In this document: positions 54,800 to 64,000 of the stretch, in pieces
Numbering within the stretch: the first letter of the stretch is position 1
How the letters are laid out: each line of letters starts with the position of its first letter
NCBI GenBank assembly: GCA_029204225.1
Contig: CM055094.1
Location: 28,506,107 to 28,570,106, forward strand
Source of the DNA: Diphasiastrum complanatum
Taxonomy: Eukaryota > Streptophyta > Lycopodiopsida > Lycopodiales > Lycopodiaceae
Direction: 5' to 3'
Length of the DNA stretch: 64,000 nucleotides
The notes under the pieces: generated by a model
Databases searched by the model: none
The model's input: only the letters and a program-made list of their open reading frames with translations
Told to the model about the DNA's origin: nothing
Translations under genes and position numbers: made by a program

Positions 54800-55300
54800 T
54801 GTGAAAAATGCAAAAATAAGCTTGGTAGAGACCAAAAATCTTGTATATAGGATAAACACACATGTGTGGAGCCTATTCCCACATGTGAAACTAGTGTACT
54901 TTTTATGTACCATAATCATATATGTTGAACATATGTTTTATTCAAGTTCTAGTGGCTAAAATGGCCAAAAACTAGTTTTCTAGAGATATGACACATGGCA
55001 CCAATCTAATGATTGCATGAGCCAAATACATTGAATAGGTGTCACATCCCATGTGTAGAGGACAGCTCACACGTGTGGAAATAGCTGAAGTAGGCGAGTT
55101 TTTGCTTCTAGAAGATTTCCATGAAGACCTCCATATAGTAGAAAAATAGACCAAAAATGTCCAAAATGGAAAGTTTTGATCCAAGTGTCAAATTGCATGA
55201 TGGTGACAAGGCATCCTCACACGTGTGAGATCTGATTCATGATCAGTACCTCGAGCTCCAAAAGTGTATATATAGAGGCTTATTTGGCCATAATCAATGT
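54800..55300 (+). repeat. 3' LTR of element D (right edge uncertain)
   Basis: It starts TGTGAAAAATGC. CACACGTGTG is present twice (55068-55077, 55218-55227), together with related CACATGTGTG blocks. A TATATATA box lies at 55267-55274. Plus-strand gypsy Gag appears by 55336, so the LTR is probably truncated there. Confidence 0.75.
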
Positions 55301-55335
55301 GAGACACCAATCTTGGTTATTTTTCAATCCCTTCC

Positions 55336-55490
55336 TGCAACTAGGACGTATCTTTATGGATATGAAAAACAAATCCCTACGAGATTATATTGAACGAATC
55401 AAGAGATTACATGATGGATGTGACCCTGATAATGTTCCAGACCATAGTCTTGTTGTCACGTGGAGATTTGTTCCCATGAGAGCGATAGCA
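55336..55490 (+). pseudogene. Small Ty3/gypsy Gag fragment (P family)
   Basis: MDMKNKSLRDYIERIKRLHD corresponds to the Gag segment MVRDYIERIKRLKSEYVPEF of element P2 (near 57780). It breaks off at 55490. Confidence 0.65.
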
Positions 55491-55555
55491 TAGTTCAGAT
55501 TCAAGCACATGCTTATGATTCCACAATTAGCACTACTCAACCAAAGATAAAGCCT

Positions 55556-56017
<462 letters not shown>

Positions 56018-56813
56018 CAAAGAAATGTGAACCAGATGAAGACATCTTCTTTATGAGAAATTCTAGTAATGATAAAAAATGGAGTTGAAAGAATGTTGCT
56101 TGCTATCTCAATCTAGGATCTAACACAAATGTTTACCCTATAAAATCTAGCAACAGATGTGAGAACAAATTTTTTACCACAGAAAATCAATCTATCTTGA
56201 ATTTGGATCTTGCTTCAGTCACAAAAGAAGAAGCACATGCAAGCAATAAGTCTATCTCTCCCACGAGTTTCAAAGTACTGATAAAATCTCTAGGAACTTA
56301 CTTTCAACTCAAACACAATAATATGTGTGAAATGAAAAGTCTAAGACCTCAGAACACTCACTTCTATCCAATTATACTTGATTGACAGTGAAAATTGATG
56401 AAAATGGTGAAAAAGATAGATGTGTGCTCACTTTGGCATATCCCACGAGTTGAGTACCCTCTCAAACTCTCTGATTGCCTAAAACTCTTCTAAAGCCAAA
56501 TCAAATTGATTTATAAACAAGAGCAACACATTCTACTACTCAATACCTATTCAACAAGCTATAGAACATCAAATTTGGATCATTCCTTGAGAAGTAGCAC
56601 TCATTAATGAGGGCTGATTTCACGTGTGTGAGCTCTCTGTCCATACAGAGCTCCGTTGGATCAGATCAGCCTTGATTTGATCCACTTATAATCCTCAGAT
56701 TGCTTGTTTCTTAGCGAGTTTGAATCCCTCTTCCAACGTGTTCCTGCAAGCAAAAACACTGATGATCTGATGTATACACCCTCGTCTCTTCAAAACATTG
56801 AGCTCTGATACCA
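56018..56813 (-). pseudogene. Copia element L: PBS, leader and first Gag codons
   Basis: On the minus strand: PBS TGGTATCAGAGC (56802-56813), a leader matching 61758-62433 of element K over most of its length, and an ATG at about 56046 opening MSSSGSHFFEHSE. After about 13 codons Gag runs into LTR sequence. The leader carries CACGTGTGTG (56621-56630) next to CTGTCCATAC. L is a near-complete internal deletion of a K-type element. Confidence 0.8.
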
Positions 56814-57053
56814 TGTGAAGTTTTTATCACGTGTGAACTTCATCACACGCCTTACAGAATCTTACTGAGGTATTGTGATTGCACAAGATTGAACAAAGAA
56901 CAGTGTGCTTGAAAAATCTAAGGCAAGAGCACAATAGCATACATCTGATGAAAAAATCTAACCCTCCACTATGAGAAATGAATGTCACAAATAATTCTAA
57001 GTGTTTAGTATGGGAAAAAGAGGCTGCTCTCGGGTAGAGAGAGAAAATCACAT
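56814..57053 (-). repeat. LTR fragment of element L (K type)
   Basis: It begins TGTGAAGTTTTTATCACGTG beside the PBS and matches the reverse complement of the K LTR end (61500-61745). It is truncated at about 57053, where it meets the TRIM-type PBS and LTR. Confidence 0.78.
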
Positions 57054-57066
57054 GGCTCTGATACCA

Positions 57067-57210
57067 TGTTAGAAATCTATAAATAATAATATGGATGGAC
57101 AGACTAGGATTCGAACCCAGTACCTCCCTCATACCGGATGGGATGCTCTACCACTGAGCTATCCGCCTTGTTTGATAGTTTTCTCTAGAGTGTGGATTGA
57201 TATTCCAACA
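57067..57210 (-). repeat. Complete LTR of the TRIM-like element
   Basis: 144 bases; minus strand TGTTGGAATATC...ATTTCTAACA (TG...CA). A PPT lies on the upstream side and a PBS on the downstream side, which fixes both ends. The other copies, 57327-57417 and 46384-46476, are partial. Confidence 0.82.
57096..57168 (-). tRNA. tRNA-like unit inside the TRIM LTR
   Basis: 73 bases on the minus strand, a normal tRNA length. A-box TAGCTCAGTGG (57151-57161) and B-box GGTTCGAATCC (57107-57117) are perfect. The D-stem GCTC/GAGC pairs fully, the T-stem CTGGG/CCTAG pairs with one G-U, and the acceptor AGGCGGA/TCTGTCC pairs in six of seven positions, counting two G-U. The anticodon arm is irregular (TCCCATCCGGTATGAGG): if the loop is TCCGGTA the anticodon would be CGG, but position 33 would be C instead of U. 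No T-run terminator follows within the LTR. It could serve as a Pol III promoter even if it makes no functional tRNA. Confidence 0.55.
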
Positions 57211-57326
57211 CCCCCCCTCAAGCCACACTTGGTTGGGGTCCTAGCTGTCACCTGCCCCACAACTTGGGCCACCTAACCATGGCTTTGACACCATGAACTG
57301 TTAGGTCTAACTTGGCTCTGATACCA

Positions 57327-57417
57327 TGTTAGAAATCCATAAATCATAATATGGATGGACAGACTAGGATTCAAACCCAGGACCTCCCTCATACCGGATG
57401 GGATGCTCTACCACTGA
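57327..57417 (-). repeat. Truncated second TRIM LTR
   Basis: It matches 57067-57157 with few differences (the B-box has one change, GGTTTGAATCC) and is cut inside the A-box at 57417, where gypsy element P2 leader sequence begins. Confidence 0.85.
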
Positions 57418-57435
57418 TTGATTTAATTTGCAAAA

Positions 57436-58640
57436 ATGGCTACTCTTGGAGATGTTTTCCAAGAAGTCAATCCAATCATCGTTAAAAGATCACCACGGTT
57501 GGATCTACTCAAGTACAATGAATTATCGGATCCAGTCAGATTTTTCCAAATCTATGCAGAATCTTGTGAAGTTTATGGTGAAGTTTTTTCTTAAAATAAA
57601 CTTAAGCTATTTCCAATGGCTTTAACGAGTGCAGCACAAGATTGGTATTATAATAAAGATGAAACTGAGCGGATAGATTGGGAAATTGTCGAACGAGACC
57701 TTATCATAGAGTCCAAATCTCGGAAGTTTATGGAAAACCCTTTCCTACTTCTAAGTATAATTGAAATGGGAAAATGGAAAATGGTACGAGATTATATTGA
57801 ACGGATTAAACGCCTCAAATCTGAGTACGTACCCGAGTTTATTAATGAAGATGTCATGATTATGTGATTTTTGGTAGGTCTATCTAAGAGGATCACATGC
57901 GAGCTGAAATGCCATAATGAGTACGCAACTTTGCAAAATGCTATGGACGATGCAATACAAGAGGAGGATGAAGATTCAGATGATGAGTCGAATATTAATT
58001 TGTTGTCTTTTATAGCAGGGTAGACCACAATGACATCCACCACTATCGCATCAATGAATATCAACGCTACTGCAGAGATGATGCTCAATGAGTTCAAAAA
58101 ACTTGGAAAGAACCAGTAGATACAAATGGAAAAATTGTAGTCGCAATATGATGAAAAGATCAAAGCCTTGGAAGATTTCCATGGAAAAGTGAACAAGGAA
58201 CCTGAAAAGTTTGCTAAGACTTTTTCTACCAGGGAAAATGTCTGGTGCTCCATTTGTACGGACAATCACACAGCGAACGAATGTCCACAATTGAAAAAAC
58301 GAATGGCAATCAATATTCGCCATCTGTGCAATTCACCTGATCATGAGACTGGTAATTTCCACTTGCCACTTTAATCCTCGAATTATCCAGCAAAGATATG
58401 CCCAGATGGGATATCGAAAACTCCTTTACGGAAAGAATCCTTCAGCCAAACCTCGTCAATCTGTTCTTGGGTATCCAGAGCGACTAGCTTTACCAGCTCC
58501 ACTAGCACAACCTACTCCTCCTCCTAATATGATGGAACCAAAACCTTACAAATAAAGAGAAATGGAATTACAGTAATGATTGTGAGAGTGGTCCTTCATA
58601 TAAGTATGCTATCTATGCGGCTACACAATAACAAGCATCT
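57436..58640 (+). pseudogene. Ty3/gypsy element P2: Gag
   Basis: From the ATG at 57436 one frame reads MATLGDVFQEVNPIIVKRSP, then DPVRFFQIYAESCEVYGEVF and, after a TAA, FPMALTSAAQDWYYNKDETE, EIVERDLIIESKSRKFMENP and MVRDYIERIKRLKSEYVPEF. This is a retrotransposon gag domain (LTSAAQDWY is the typical LxGxAxxWY-like block). After two more stops come the acidic DDAIQEEDEDSDDES, a Thr/Asn linker and a first zinc knuckle at 58246-58284 (CSICTDNHTANEC, C-x2-C-x3-H-x4-C). The second knuckle has lost its last Cys. A Pro-rich stretch follows. Confidence 0.82.
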
Positions 58641-59360
58641 AGAAATTGGACCAGAGTGTCGCTTGGATGCTTTGCATGTGAAGAAAGTCACAGAGTTGCA
58701 GAATGTTTAAACAAAGAAAAATTTGTACCATTCTGTCGTGAATGTGGTTATGGAGATTGCTATAAGGAGTGTCCAGCAAGACCGAAGTCGCCATCGATTA
58801 CAGCTCTTGTAAATTTGGTAACAATCAAACAAAGATCAGTAGTTCAACCTGAACCAAGTATACTCTTGATGGTGGTTACTAGAGCTCAGAAGCAAAAAGA
58901 ACTTATAGTAGATTCAATATCTGCTGATTCTATACCTTCAATGATATATCAACAACATTTGGAGTCTATCCAAATCTACATGCAGAAAAGAGGAGATATC
59001 AGAATATAAGGCAGTGGATTAAACATTTGTAAGAAGAAGAGGAGCTTGAAGCCGCTAAAGCTATAGCCGAAGTCCATTCTTCACCTGTGAAGCCATTGAA
59101 TAATCCACGAACAAATATTAATACTCATTTACATCAGCATGAAGAACCCTTCAAGATGACTAAACCAGAATTGCCGCAAAGAGAGTTACTCATTAATGTT
59201 CTGTCTAGTAAGATGAATATTACATTGGGAGAATTTTTGAAGTTGGTGCCAAAAGCAGAAGAAGTATTAGTGAAGAACTTAGTTCAGATCGAACTAGAAG
59301 CCCATCAAGGACCCCACTTTTTTGTGCTGGATTTGAAGGATCTAATGTAGTACTCCATGT
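58641..59360 (+). pseudogene. Ty3/gypsy element P2: Gag C-terminal knuckles and helical linker
   Basis: A third knuckle at 58668-58706 (CFACEESHRVAEC, again C-x2-C-x3-H-x4-C) is followed by CRECGYGDCYKEC, where the His of the fourth knuckle is Asp. Then come ALVNLVTIKQRSVVQPEPSI, a VTRAQKQKEL basic patch, and the Glu-rich and LGEFLKLVPKAEEVLVKNLV segments also present in P1. Stops at about 59007, 59029 and 59347 break the frame. Confidence 0.8.
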
Positions 59361-60410
59361 CGGAGCGGCCTGGGAAAGTGAGCAAAAAAATATCACTCTA
59401 CCAATACAACATGGACAATTTTCTAAGGAACAGTCGTGATAGATGGAGGTTCAAGAGTTAACCTGATTTCAACAAAGCTATGTGCAAAATGGGGCCTTAC
59501 AAAGGTTAAGTCTACGGCTTTTGCCATTAAGCTAGCTGATCAAACGACAGTTCATCCACAAGGAATGATTGAAAACGTACCTATCAAAATTGTTGGAGTG
59601 TAGTTTGTCATTATTTTTGTAGTAATGGACTTAACTGACACACCAAATGTCTACTGTGTCCTATTAGGAAGTCCATGGTTACGAGTTGTGCTAGTGATTC
59701 ATAATTGGGATACCGGAAAAATCACTTTTGAAAATCGTGAACATGCAGTCAAAGTTGATCCAATCACTTGGACTATCAAACCAATAGTCCAAAAAGAGGA
59801 CGATGATTCATCACCCATTATAATACAGTCCTAAAATGGAAAAATCCACCTCAAAAGGTTGATTCTAAGGATGTGCCACCTTTATTGGATAAAGGTAAAG
59901 GAAAATTCAAGGATAATTCTTCAAGTCAGAGTTCTCGCAAGACATCATCGTCTAGGAAGTCATCACCTTTGAAGAAGAATTAATTTTCTCGGAAGGCATT
60001 GCCTCCACGATCGATTCCTGTGATCAAGAAAGCTAAATGAAGATCCCAGGCTAATCCTTTTGAAAAAGAGAAATCAGATGAAGTACAACATGATATGCCA
60101 ACACATTTCAAATGCTATACTTTGGATGATGTGGTTATTATGCTACCAAAAGCACATCGTAAACCTGAAGAACAAATGTCAGAATTGAAAGATGTTTACA
60201 ATGGCCCAACTAGGACGTAGCCTATGAATCTTGTTGAACCAAGAGAACCAGAAAAGATTGTACAAGTTGGAGCACAACTTATTCTTGAACAGTTTCAAGC
60301 GCTACAAAAATTGCTTATTAAGTATCAAGATTGCTTTGCTTGGACTTATAAAGATCTCAATACCATATGTGCAAATGAGCAACGGGGTTCCACAGCTACA
60401 AGGTGATAAT
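59361..60410 (+). pseudogene. Ty3/gypsy element P2: protease to RT entry
   Basis: VIDGGSRVNLISTKLCAKWG (about 59437-59500) is the aspartic protease active site; a stop lies near 59603; VMDLTDTPNVYCVLLGSPWL and RVVLVIHNWDTGKITFENRE form its second half. After a Ser/Lys-rich linker the segment EPEKIVQVGAQLILEQFQAL and LLIKYQDCFAWTYKDLNTI (60240-60370) matches the pre-RT region of gypsy Pol (YxDxFAWxYxDL). Homology ends near 60400, before RT proper. Confidence 0.8.
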
Positions 60411-61128
60411 TCTATCAAGAGTAGGGCCTTGTCACCAGAGGAAGTCTTTGGATGTGATGAGTTGTCAGAGATGCCAAAGGAGTAGTCCATACATTTCAAC
60501 ATTTCATAGAATACACCATCAGGATTCAATGCGGCCATAAGATCAAATGCAAGTAAATTCAGCAAAGGAGATAGTTTGAATCGCCAAGTGCATGTTTCGA
60601 GGCAAGGACATTCTACAACGCATGGCAATGGAAGCAAAGAAAAAATAAAGGTATGTGGTATTTCTAGTGTCATGGCAGTCTCCATAATTGATTGTTGCAA
60701 AGGGCAATGTTTCCATATAACAAGCAACAAAGAAGTTTTTGAGGCTCGCGTGAACTATTATGGTAAATGACATAACGATCAACCAACATTTGTGTTTGAT
60801 TCATTTTCATTAGAACCAAAGGGAACTAGAAACATGATGTATAACAGAAGAGATATTTGTGAGAAAGCTTGGTGGATTATTCACAATATTTCTAGAGCTT
60901 CATTTTTAGATACAAATATCTATGGAAAAGGGGTGCAGTGAAAGGGATGCATGGTAACATGGAAAATTACAGAGCACATGGACATGTTACTGCAGCCAAG
61001 GAAGAAATTTGGGAGTTAAAAACAATTGCAGATAGTGTGAAGATTAGTAAAAAATATCTTCCTATCTCAAGTTTTGGGGCCATGTCCATGATTATTTCCA
61101 TTGTAAACTAAGTTGTACATAAAGGTAT
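60411..61128. other. Unknown sequence, some protein-like stretches
   Basis: Plus-strand open stretches include KIKVCGISSVMAVSIIDCCK (about 60630-60710), FDSFSLEPKGTRNMMYNRRD (about 60797-60860) and ITEHMDMLLQPRKKFGS. I recognise no domain. It lies where gypsy RT would be expected but does not resemble RT. Confidence 0.35.
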
Positions 61129-61745
61129 GTGAATTGAGCACATAACCTTCTAGAGTAGGTCGAGTTTGAGTTAGGTAGATTCAAATTTGATGTCATGCAA
61201 AAGTTTAGATAGCATGCAATGTCATTCAGTATGCATGCAAGCCACATGCAATCAGTGCATGCAACATGCAAAGTGGTTTTTGTGATCTACACATGTCTAG
61301 GCAATTTTATGAGTTGACATGATGTACATGCAATATCCATGCATGCAGTTACACATGTGGATCCTTGGTAGTTGAATTAACTACGTTAAGTGGACTTTCC
61401 ATGCAACACCACTGTAGGAACTCGAGCCACTTTGATGTAGGAAAGCTGTGGCATGGTTTGCCATATTGTGAATAATGAGATTTTGGTGTTTTGGACTCTC
61501 TCTCTAGCTTTGATTCTCTCTCTACTCGAGAGCAGCCTATTTTTCTCATACTGAGCACTTAGAATTATTTCTGACATTCATTCCTCATAGTGAGAAGTTA
61601 GTTTTTTCAGCTAGATGTATGCCATTGTGCTCTTGCTATAGATTTTTCAAGTATTCAGTTCTATGATCAATCTTGTGCAATCACAACACCTCCATAAGAT
61701 CTTGTAAGGTGTGTGGTGAAGTTCACACATGCTAAAAACTTCACA
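61129..61745 (+). repeat. 5' LTR of copia element K (left edge inferred)
   Basis: The right end AAAAACTTCACA abuts a PBS. The left end is placed at TGTGAATTGAGC (61129) because it mirrors the TTCACA end, giving about 617 bases; this is inference. Nine CATGCA motifs lie in 61194-61347, in what would be U3. The right part matches the L fragment at 56814-57053. Confidence 0.65.
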
Positions 61746-61757
61746 TGGTATCAGAGC
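61746..61757 (+). other. Primer-binding site, element K
   Basis: TGGTATCAGAGC directly after the LTR; initiator tRNA-Met type. Confidence 0.93.
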
Positions 61758-62433
61758 TTCATGCTTTGAAGAGGTGAGGGTGTATACATCAGAACAACAA
61801 TGCTTTTGCTTGCAGGAACTCGGATTTGGGAGAGGAATCCAAACTCACTGACAAACTAGCCATTTGTGGACCATAAGTGGATCAAATTAAGCTTGATTTG
61901 CTTCAGCTGAGCCCTGTACGGATAGAGAGCTCACATGTGTGAAATAAGCACTCTTTAATTGAGTGCTATTTCTCAATGAATGATCCAAATTTGATGTTCT
62001 AATAAGAGAGTTTGAGAGAGTACTCTTCTCGTGGGATATGCCAAAGTGAGCACACATCAGTTCTTTTCACCAATTTCTTCAATTTTCACTATCAATCAAG
62101 TAGAATTGGATAGAATGAGTTTTGTGAAGTCTTACACTTTTCATTTCACACAAATTATTGTGTCTGAGTTGAAAGTAAGTTCCTAGAGAGTTTTTCAGTT
62201 CTTTGAACCTCGTGGGAGAGATAAACTTCTTACTTGCATGTGCTTCATTTCTTTGATTGAAGAAAGATCCAAATTAAAGATAGATTGATTTTTTGTGTTG
62301 AGAGTTTGATCTCACATTCAGTTGCTAGATCTCATAGGTTGGACCAACATCATAGGTGTTAGATCCTAGGTTGAGATAGCAAGCAACATTTCCAACTCCA
62401 TCCTTCTCATTACTTGAATTTCTCATAGAGAAG
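61758..62433 (+). other. Element K untranslated leader
   Basis: About 680 bases, homologous to the leader of element L. It contains GTACGGAT (61916-61923) and CACATGTGTG close behind it, the same pair of motifs as in other copia leaders here. Confidence 0.82.
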
Positions 62434-63378
62434 ATGTCTTCATCTGGTTCACATTACTTGGAGCACAGTGAGAGATTAATATCTTCCAATTATGCAATGT
62501 GGAAGATTATAATGGAATCATTATTGATTCTGCAGGATGTAATGGACATTGTGAGTGGAGCAGAAGAAGAACCTGTAGCACCTAATGAAGCTGCGACATT
62601 TAACAAAAGAACCAGAATTGCCCTTCATTTTATAAAAATGAATGTAACAAATGAAGTGTTAAGAGAGATTAGTACATGCACCACTGCCAAGGAAGCTTGG
62701 GATACTCTTAAAACAATCTATGAAATTAAGGATGCTTCTAGATTGCCTACACTTAGAAACCAAATCTTTCTAAGTTATCAGAGAGTAGATGAGAGTGCCT
62801 CATCATATGTAATGAGAGTAAATGATCTTCATCAAGAGTTAGCTGGTATCAGAGATGCTCTTAAAAACACTGAACTTGTTCAAGTAGTCCCTAATGGACT
62901 TAGAGATGAGTATGACAATATTGTGCAGACTTAACCTGTCAGGGAGGAACTTCCATCCTTGGGGACACTGCAAGGTGTTCTCATTGTTGAAGAAAGCAGG
63001 CAAGAGAACAAGATGTTGAGGATCAACAGACTTTCATTGAAAGATGGTGGAGATGACAAAGCACTCTTCATCAGAGACAAGTCAAGAGGCAAGGGCAAAG
63101 GTCAACAGCACTTCAAGAAGGACAAATCCAAAGAAGGTGGTGAGGATCAGTCTTCACAAGTTGCAACATCCAATGGCAAGAAGAAGTTGTCAAAGATCAA
63201 GTGTTTTTTCTGTGTCAAGAAAGGACACTATGCATCAAACTATTTCAAGAAGAAGAACCAATCTAAGCAAGCTAACCTTACTGATGAGGATGAGTATGAG
63301 GGTGTTGAGAGTGAAAGAGAGGATTCTTTAATGATGTCTAGTTTTTCATCTTTTCCTTTCAAGAATGAAGAAGTCTAG
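62434..63378 (+). pseudogene. Copia element K: Gag and zinc knuckle
   Basis: MSSSGSHYLEHSERLISSNY opens Gag; then LILQDVMDIVSGAEEEPVAP, LHFIKMNVTNEVLREISTCT, SSYVMRVNDLHQELAGI and LVQVVPNGLRDEYDNIVQT, where a TAA at 62932-62934 interrupts. It resumes LQGVLIVEESRQENKMLRIN, DKSRGKGKGQQHFKKDK and the knuckle CFFCVKKGHYASNYF, in which the last Cys is Tyr, so zinc binding should be lost. A TAG at 63376-63378 precedes the protease. Confidence 0.9.
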
Positions 63379-64000
63379 TGGATAGATAGTGGGGCTAGTT
63401 CCCATATGTCTAGTTCTAGAAACTCTTTCACAAGTCTCATGCCATATCTAGGTGCAAAAAGATCAATCTATACTGCTAATGATGTAGAGTGTAGAATTGA
63501 AGGAATAGGTAGTATTCCAGTGCATGCATCATCATCAAAATCTTTTTGCTTGCATGATGTACCTTTTGTACCTAGACTAACCAGAAATATCATTAGTGTA
63601 GGACAATTGTTTGATAGTGGATTGGATGTCAAGTTTCAAGCTGACAAGTGTATAATCTCAAGAGAAAATGAAGTTATTGCTAAAGGATCTAGAATTGGTA
63701 AGTTGTAGAAACTAGATTCTAGGGAGAGTGCTAACATTTAGATATTGCTTATGAGATCAAGGTTCTTCAGGAGGATCTGTGGCATAAGAGATTGGGAGAT
63801 CCCAATTTCAAAGCCATGCAATCTATGATCAAGGAAGGAAAAGTTGTTGGACTACCAAAGACCCTGTCAAAGGAGCTTCAACCTTGTGAAGCTTGTGTTT
63901 TGGCAAAATCACACAGAAGTCCTTTTCCTGGATCAAGCATCAAAACAAAGCAACCATTTGAACTTGTGCACTCTGATGTTCATTTCTCTTCAACTAAGAG
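63379..64000 (+). pseudogene. Copia element K: protease, pre-integrase and start of integrase (runs off the window)
   Basis: WIDSGASSHMSSSRNSFTSL carries the protease Asp. Then AKRSIYTANDVECRIEGIGS, VPFVPRLTRNIISVGQLFDS and IAKGSRIGKL, with a stop at 63706. In other frames LWHKRLGDPNFKAMQ (second zinc-site His replaced by Asp), LQPCEACVLAKSHRSPFPGS and ELVHSDVHFSS reach the window edge at the first catalytic Asp of integrase. RT, RNase H and 3' LTR lie beyond the window, if present. Confidence 0.87.

Larger units (their letters stand above)
53339..55300 (+). mobile_element. Copia element D, deletion derivative
   Basis: LTR fragments flank a shortened coding region in the same orientation: 5' LTR 53339-53578 (truncated), Gag end 53579-53812, RT end plus RNase H 53813-54785, PPT 54789-54799, 3' LTR from 54800. 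PBS, most of Gag, protease, integrase and most of RT are gone. No matching target duplication was found, because the 3' LTR merges into gypsy sequence around 55300. It cannot move by itself. Confidence 0.82.
57055..57417 (-). mobile_element. TRIM-like miniature LTR element with a tRNA-like sequence in its LTR
   Basis: On the minus strand: truncated 5' LTR (57327-57417), PBS TGGTATCAGAGC (57315-57326), a non-coding internal region of about 100 bases, PPT TGAGGGGGGG (57211-57220), a complete 144-base 3' LTR (57067-57210), and a second PBS (57055-57066). This plan, short LTRs around a tiny non-coding interior with PBS and PPT, is that of terminal-repeat retrotransposons in miniature. The 3' LTR is 42 bases, then a 73-base tRNA-like unit, then 29 bases. 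The extra PBS suggests tandem copies or recombination between LTRs. It encodes nothing and would need enzymes in trans. Confidence 0.78.

Noticed and set aside
57096-57168. Ordinary functional host tRNA gene
   Set aside because: It lies inside an LTR that is repeated, has an irregular anticodon arm, an acceptor mismatch and no T-run terminator; a TRIM component is the better explanation.
61194-61347. CRISPR-like array of regularly spaced short repeats
   Set aside because: The CATGCA motifs are six bases, irregularly spaced and in plant LTR DNA; spacing and unit length do not fit CRISPR.

Overview
The window is nuclear DNA of a land plant with a repeat-rich genome. It is AT-rich and consists almost entirely of Ty1/copia retrotransposons, with smaller Ty3/gypsy pieces, nested and broken into one another. 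Copia LTRs are followed by primer-binding sites complementary to the 3' end of plant initiator tRNA-Met (core TGGTATCAGAGC); the gypsy element has a tRNA-Asp-type site. I cannot name the species; a large-genome fern, lycophyte or gymnosperm would fit, but that is a guess. There are no bacterial-type operons, CRISPR arrays or rRNA genes.

Layout. 1-12.9 kb: two copies of an unknown 1.25 kb repeat (R1; 487-1970 and 10214-11463), a (TC)63 tract, decayed copia pol on the minus strand (4990-8515), a gypsy reverse transcriptase fragment (9480-10129) and a copia gag-leader-LTR fragment (11464-12840). 13.0-14.8 kb: the best non-transposon gene, whose exons join in frame to 382 codons, cut off by a copia LTR at 14822. 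14.8-18.5 kb: three copia gag pieces, two of them tail to tail. 20.3-25.2 kb: a complete but defective copia element (H) with a target-site duplication and unusual LTR ends. 25.2-39.7 kb: minus-strand copia pol, then a rearranged element B into which an intact, apparently very young copia element (A, 31088-36948) has inserted. 39.7-49.5 kb: copia gag, a gypsy element with LTR and gag-protease, and scrambled copia, gypsy and tRNA-like pieces. 50.0-53.3 kb: a second H-type LTR and remnants of two or three unknown genes. 53.3-57.4 kb: copia deletion derivative D, (TC)72, copia element L, and a miniature LTR element (TRIM-like) whose LTR is half tRNA-like sequence. 57.4-64 kb: a second gypsy gag-protease and the 5' part of copia element K, which runs off the end.

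Only element A looks able to move by itself: it has one 1316-residue Gag-Pol frame with all catalytic residues, LTRs that look identical by eye, PBS, PPT and a 5-bp duplication. The other elements have stops, frameshifts or deletions and could move only with enzymes supplied in trans. The most interesting points are the tRNA-carrying TRIM, a CACACGTGTG palindrome shared by otherwise different LTRs and leaders, the non-TG/CA ends of element H, and a gypsy Gag with four zinc knuckles, three of them with shortened spacing.
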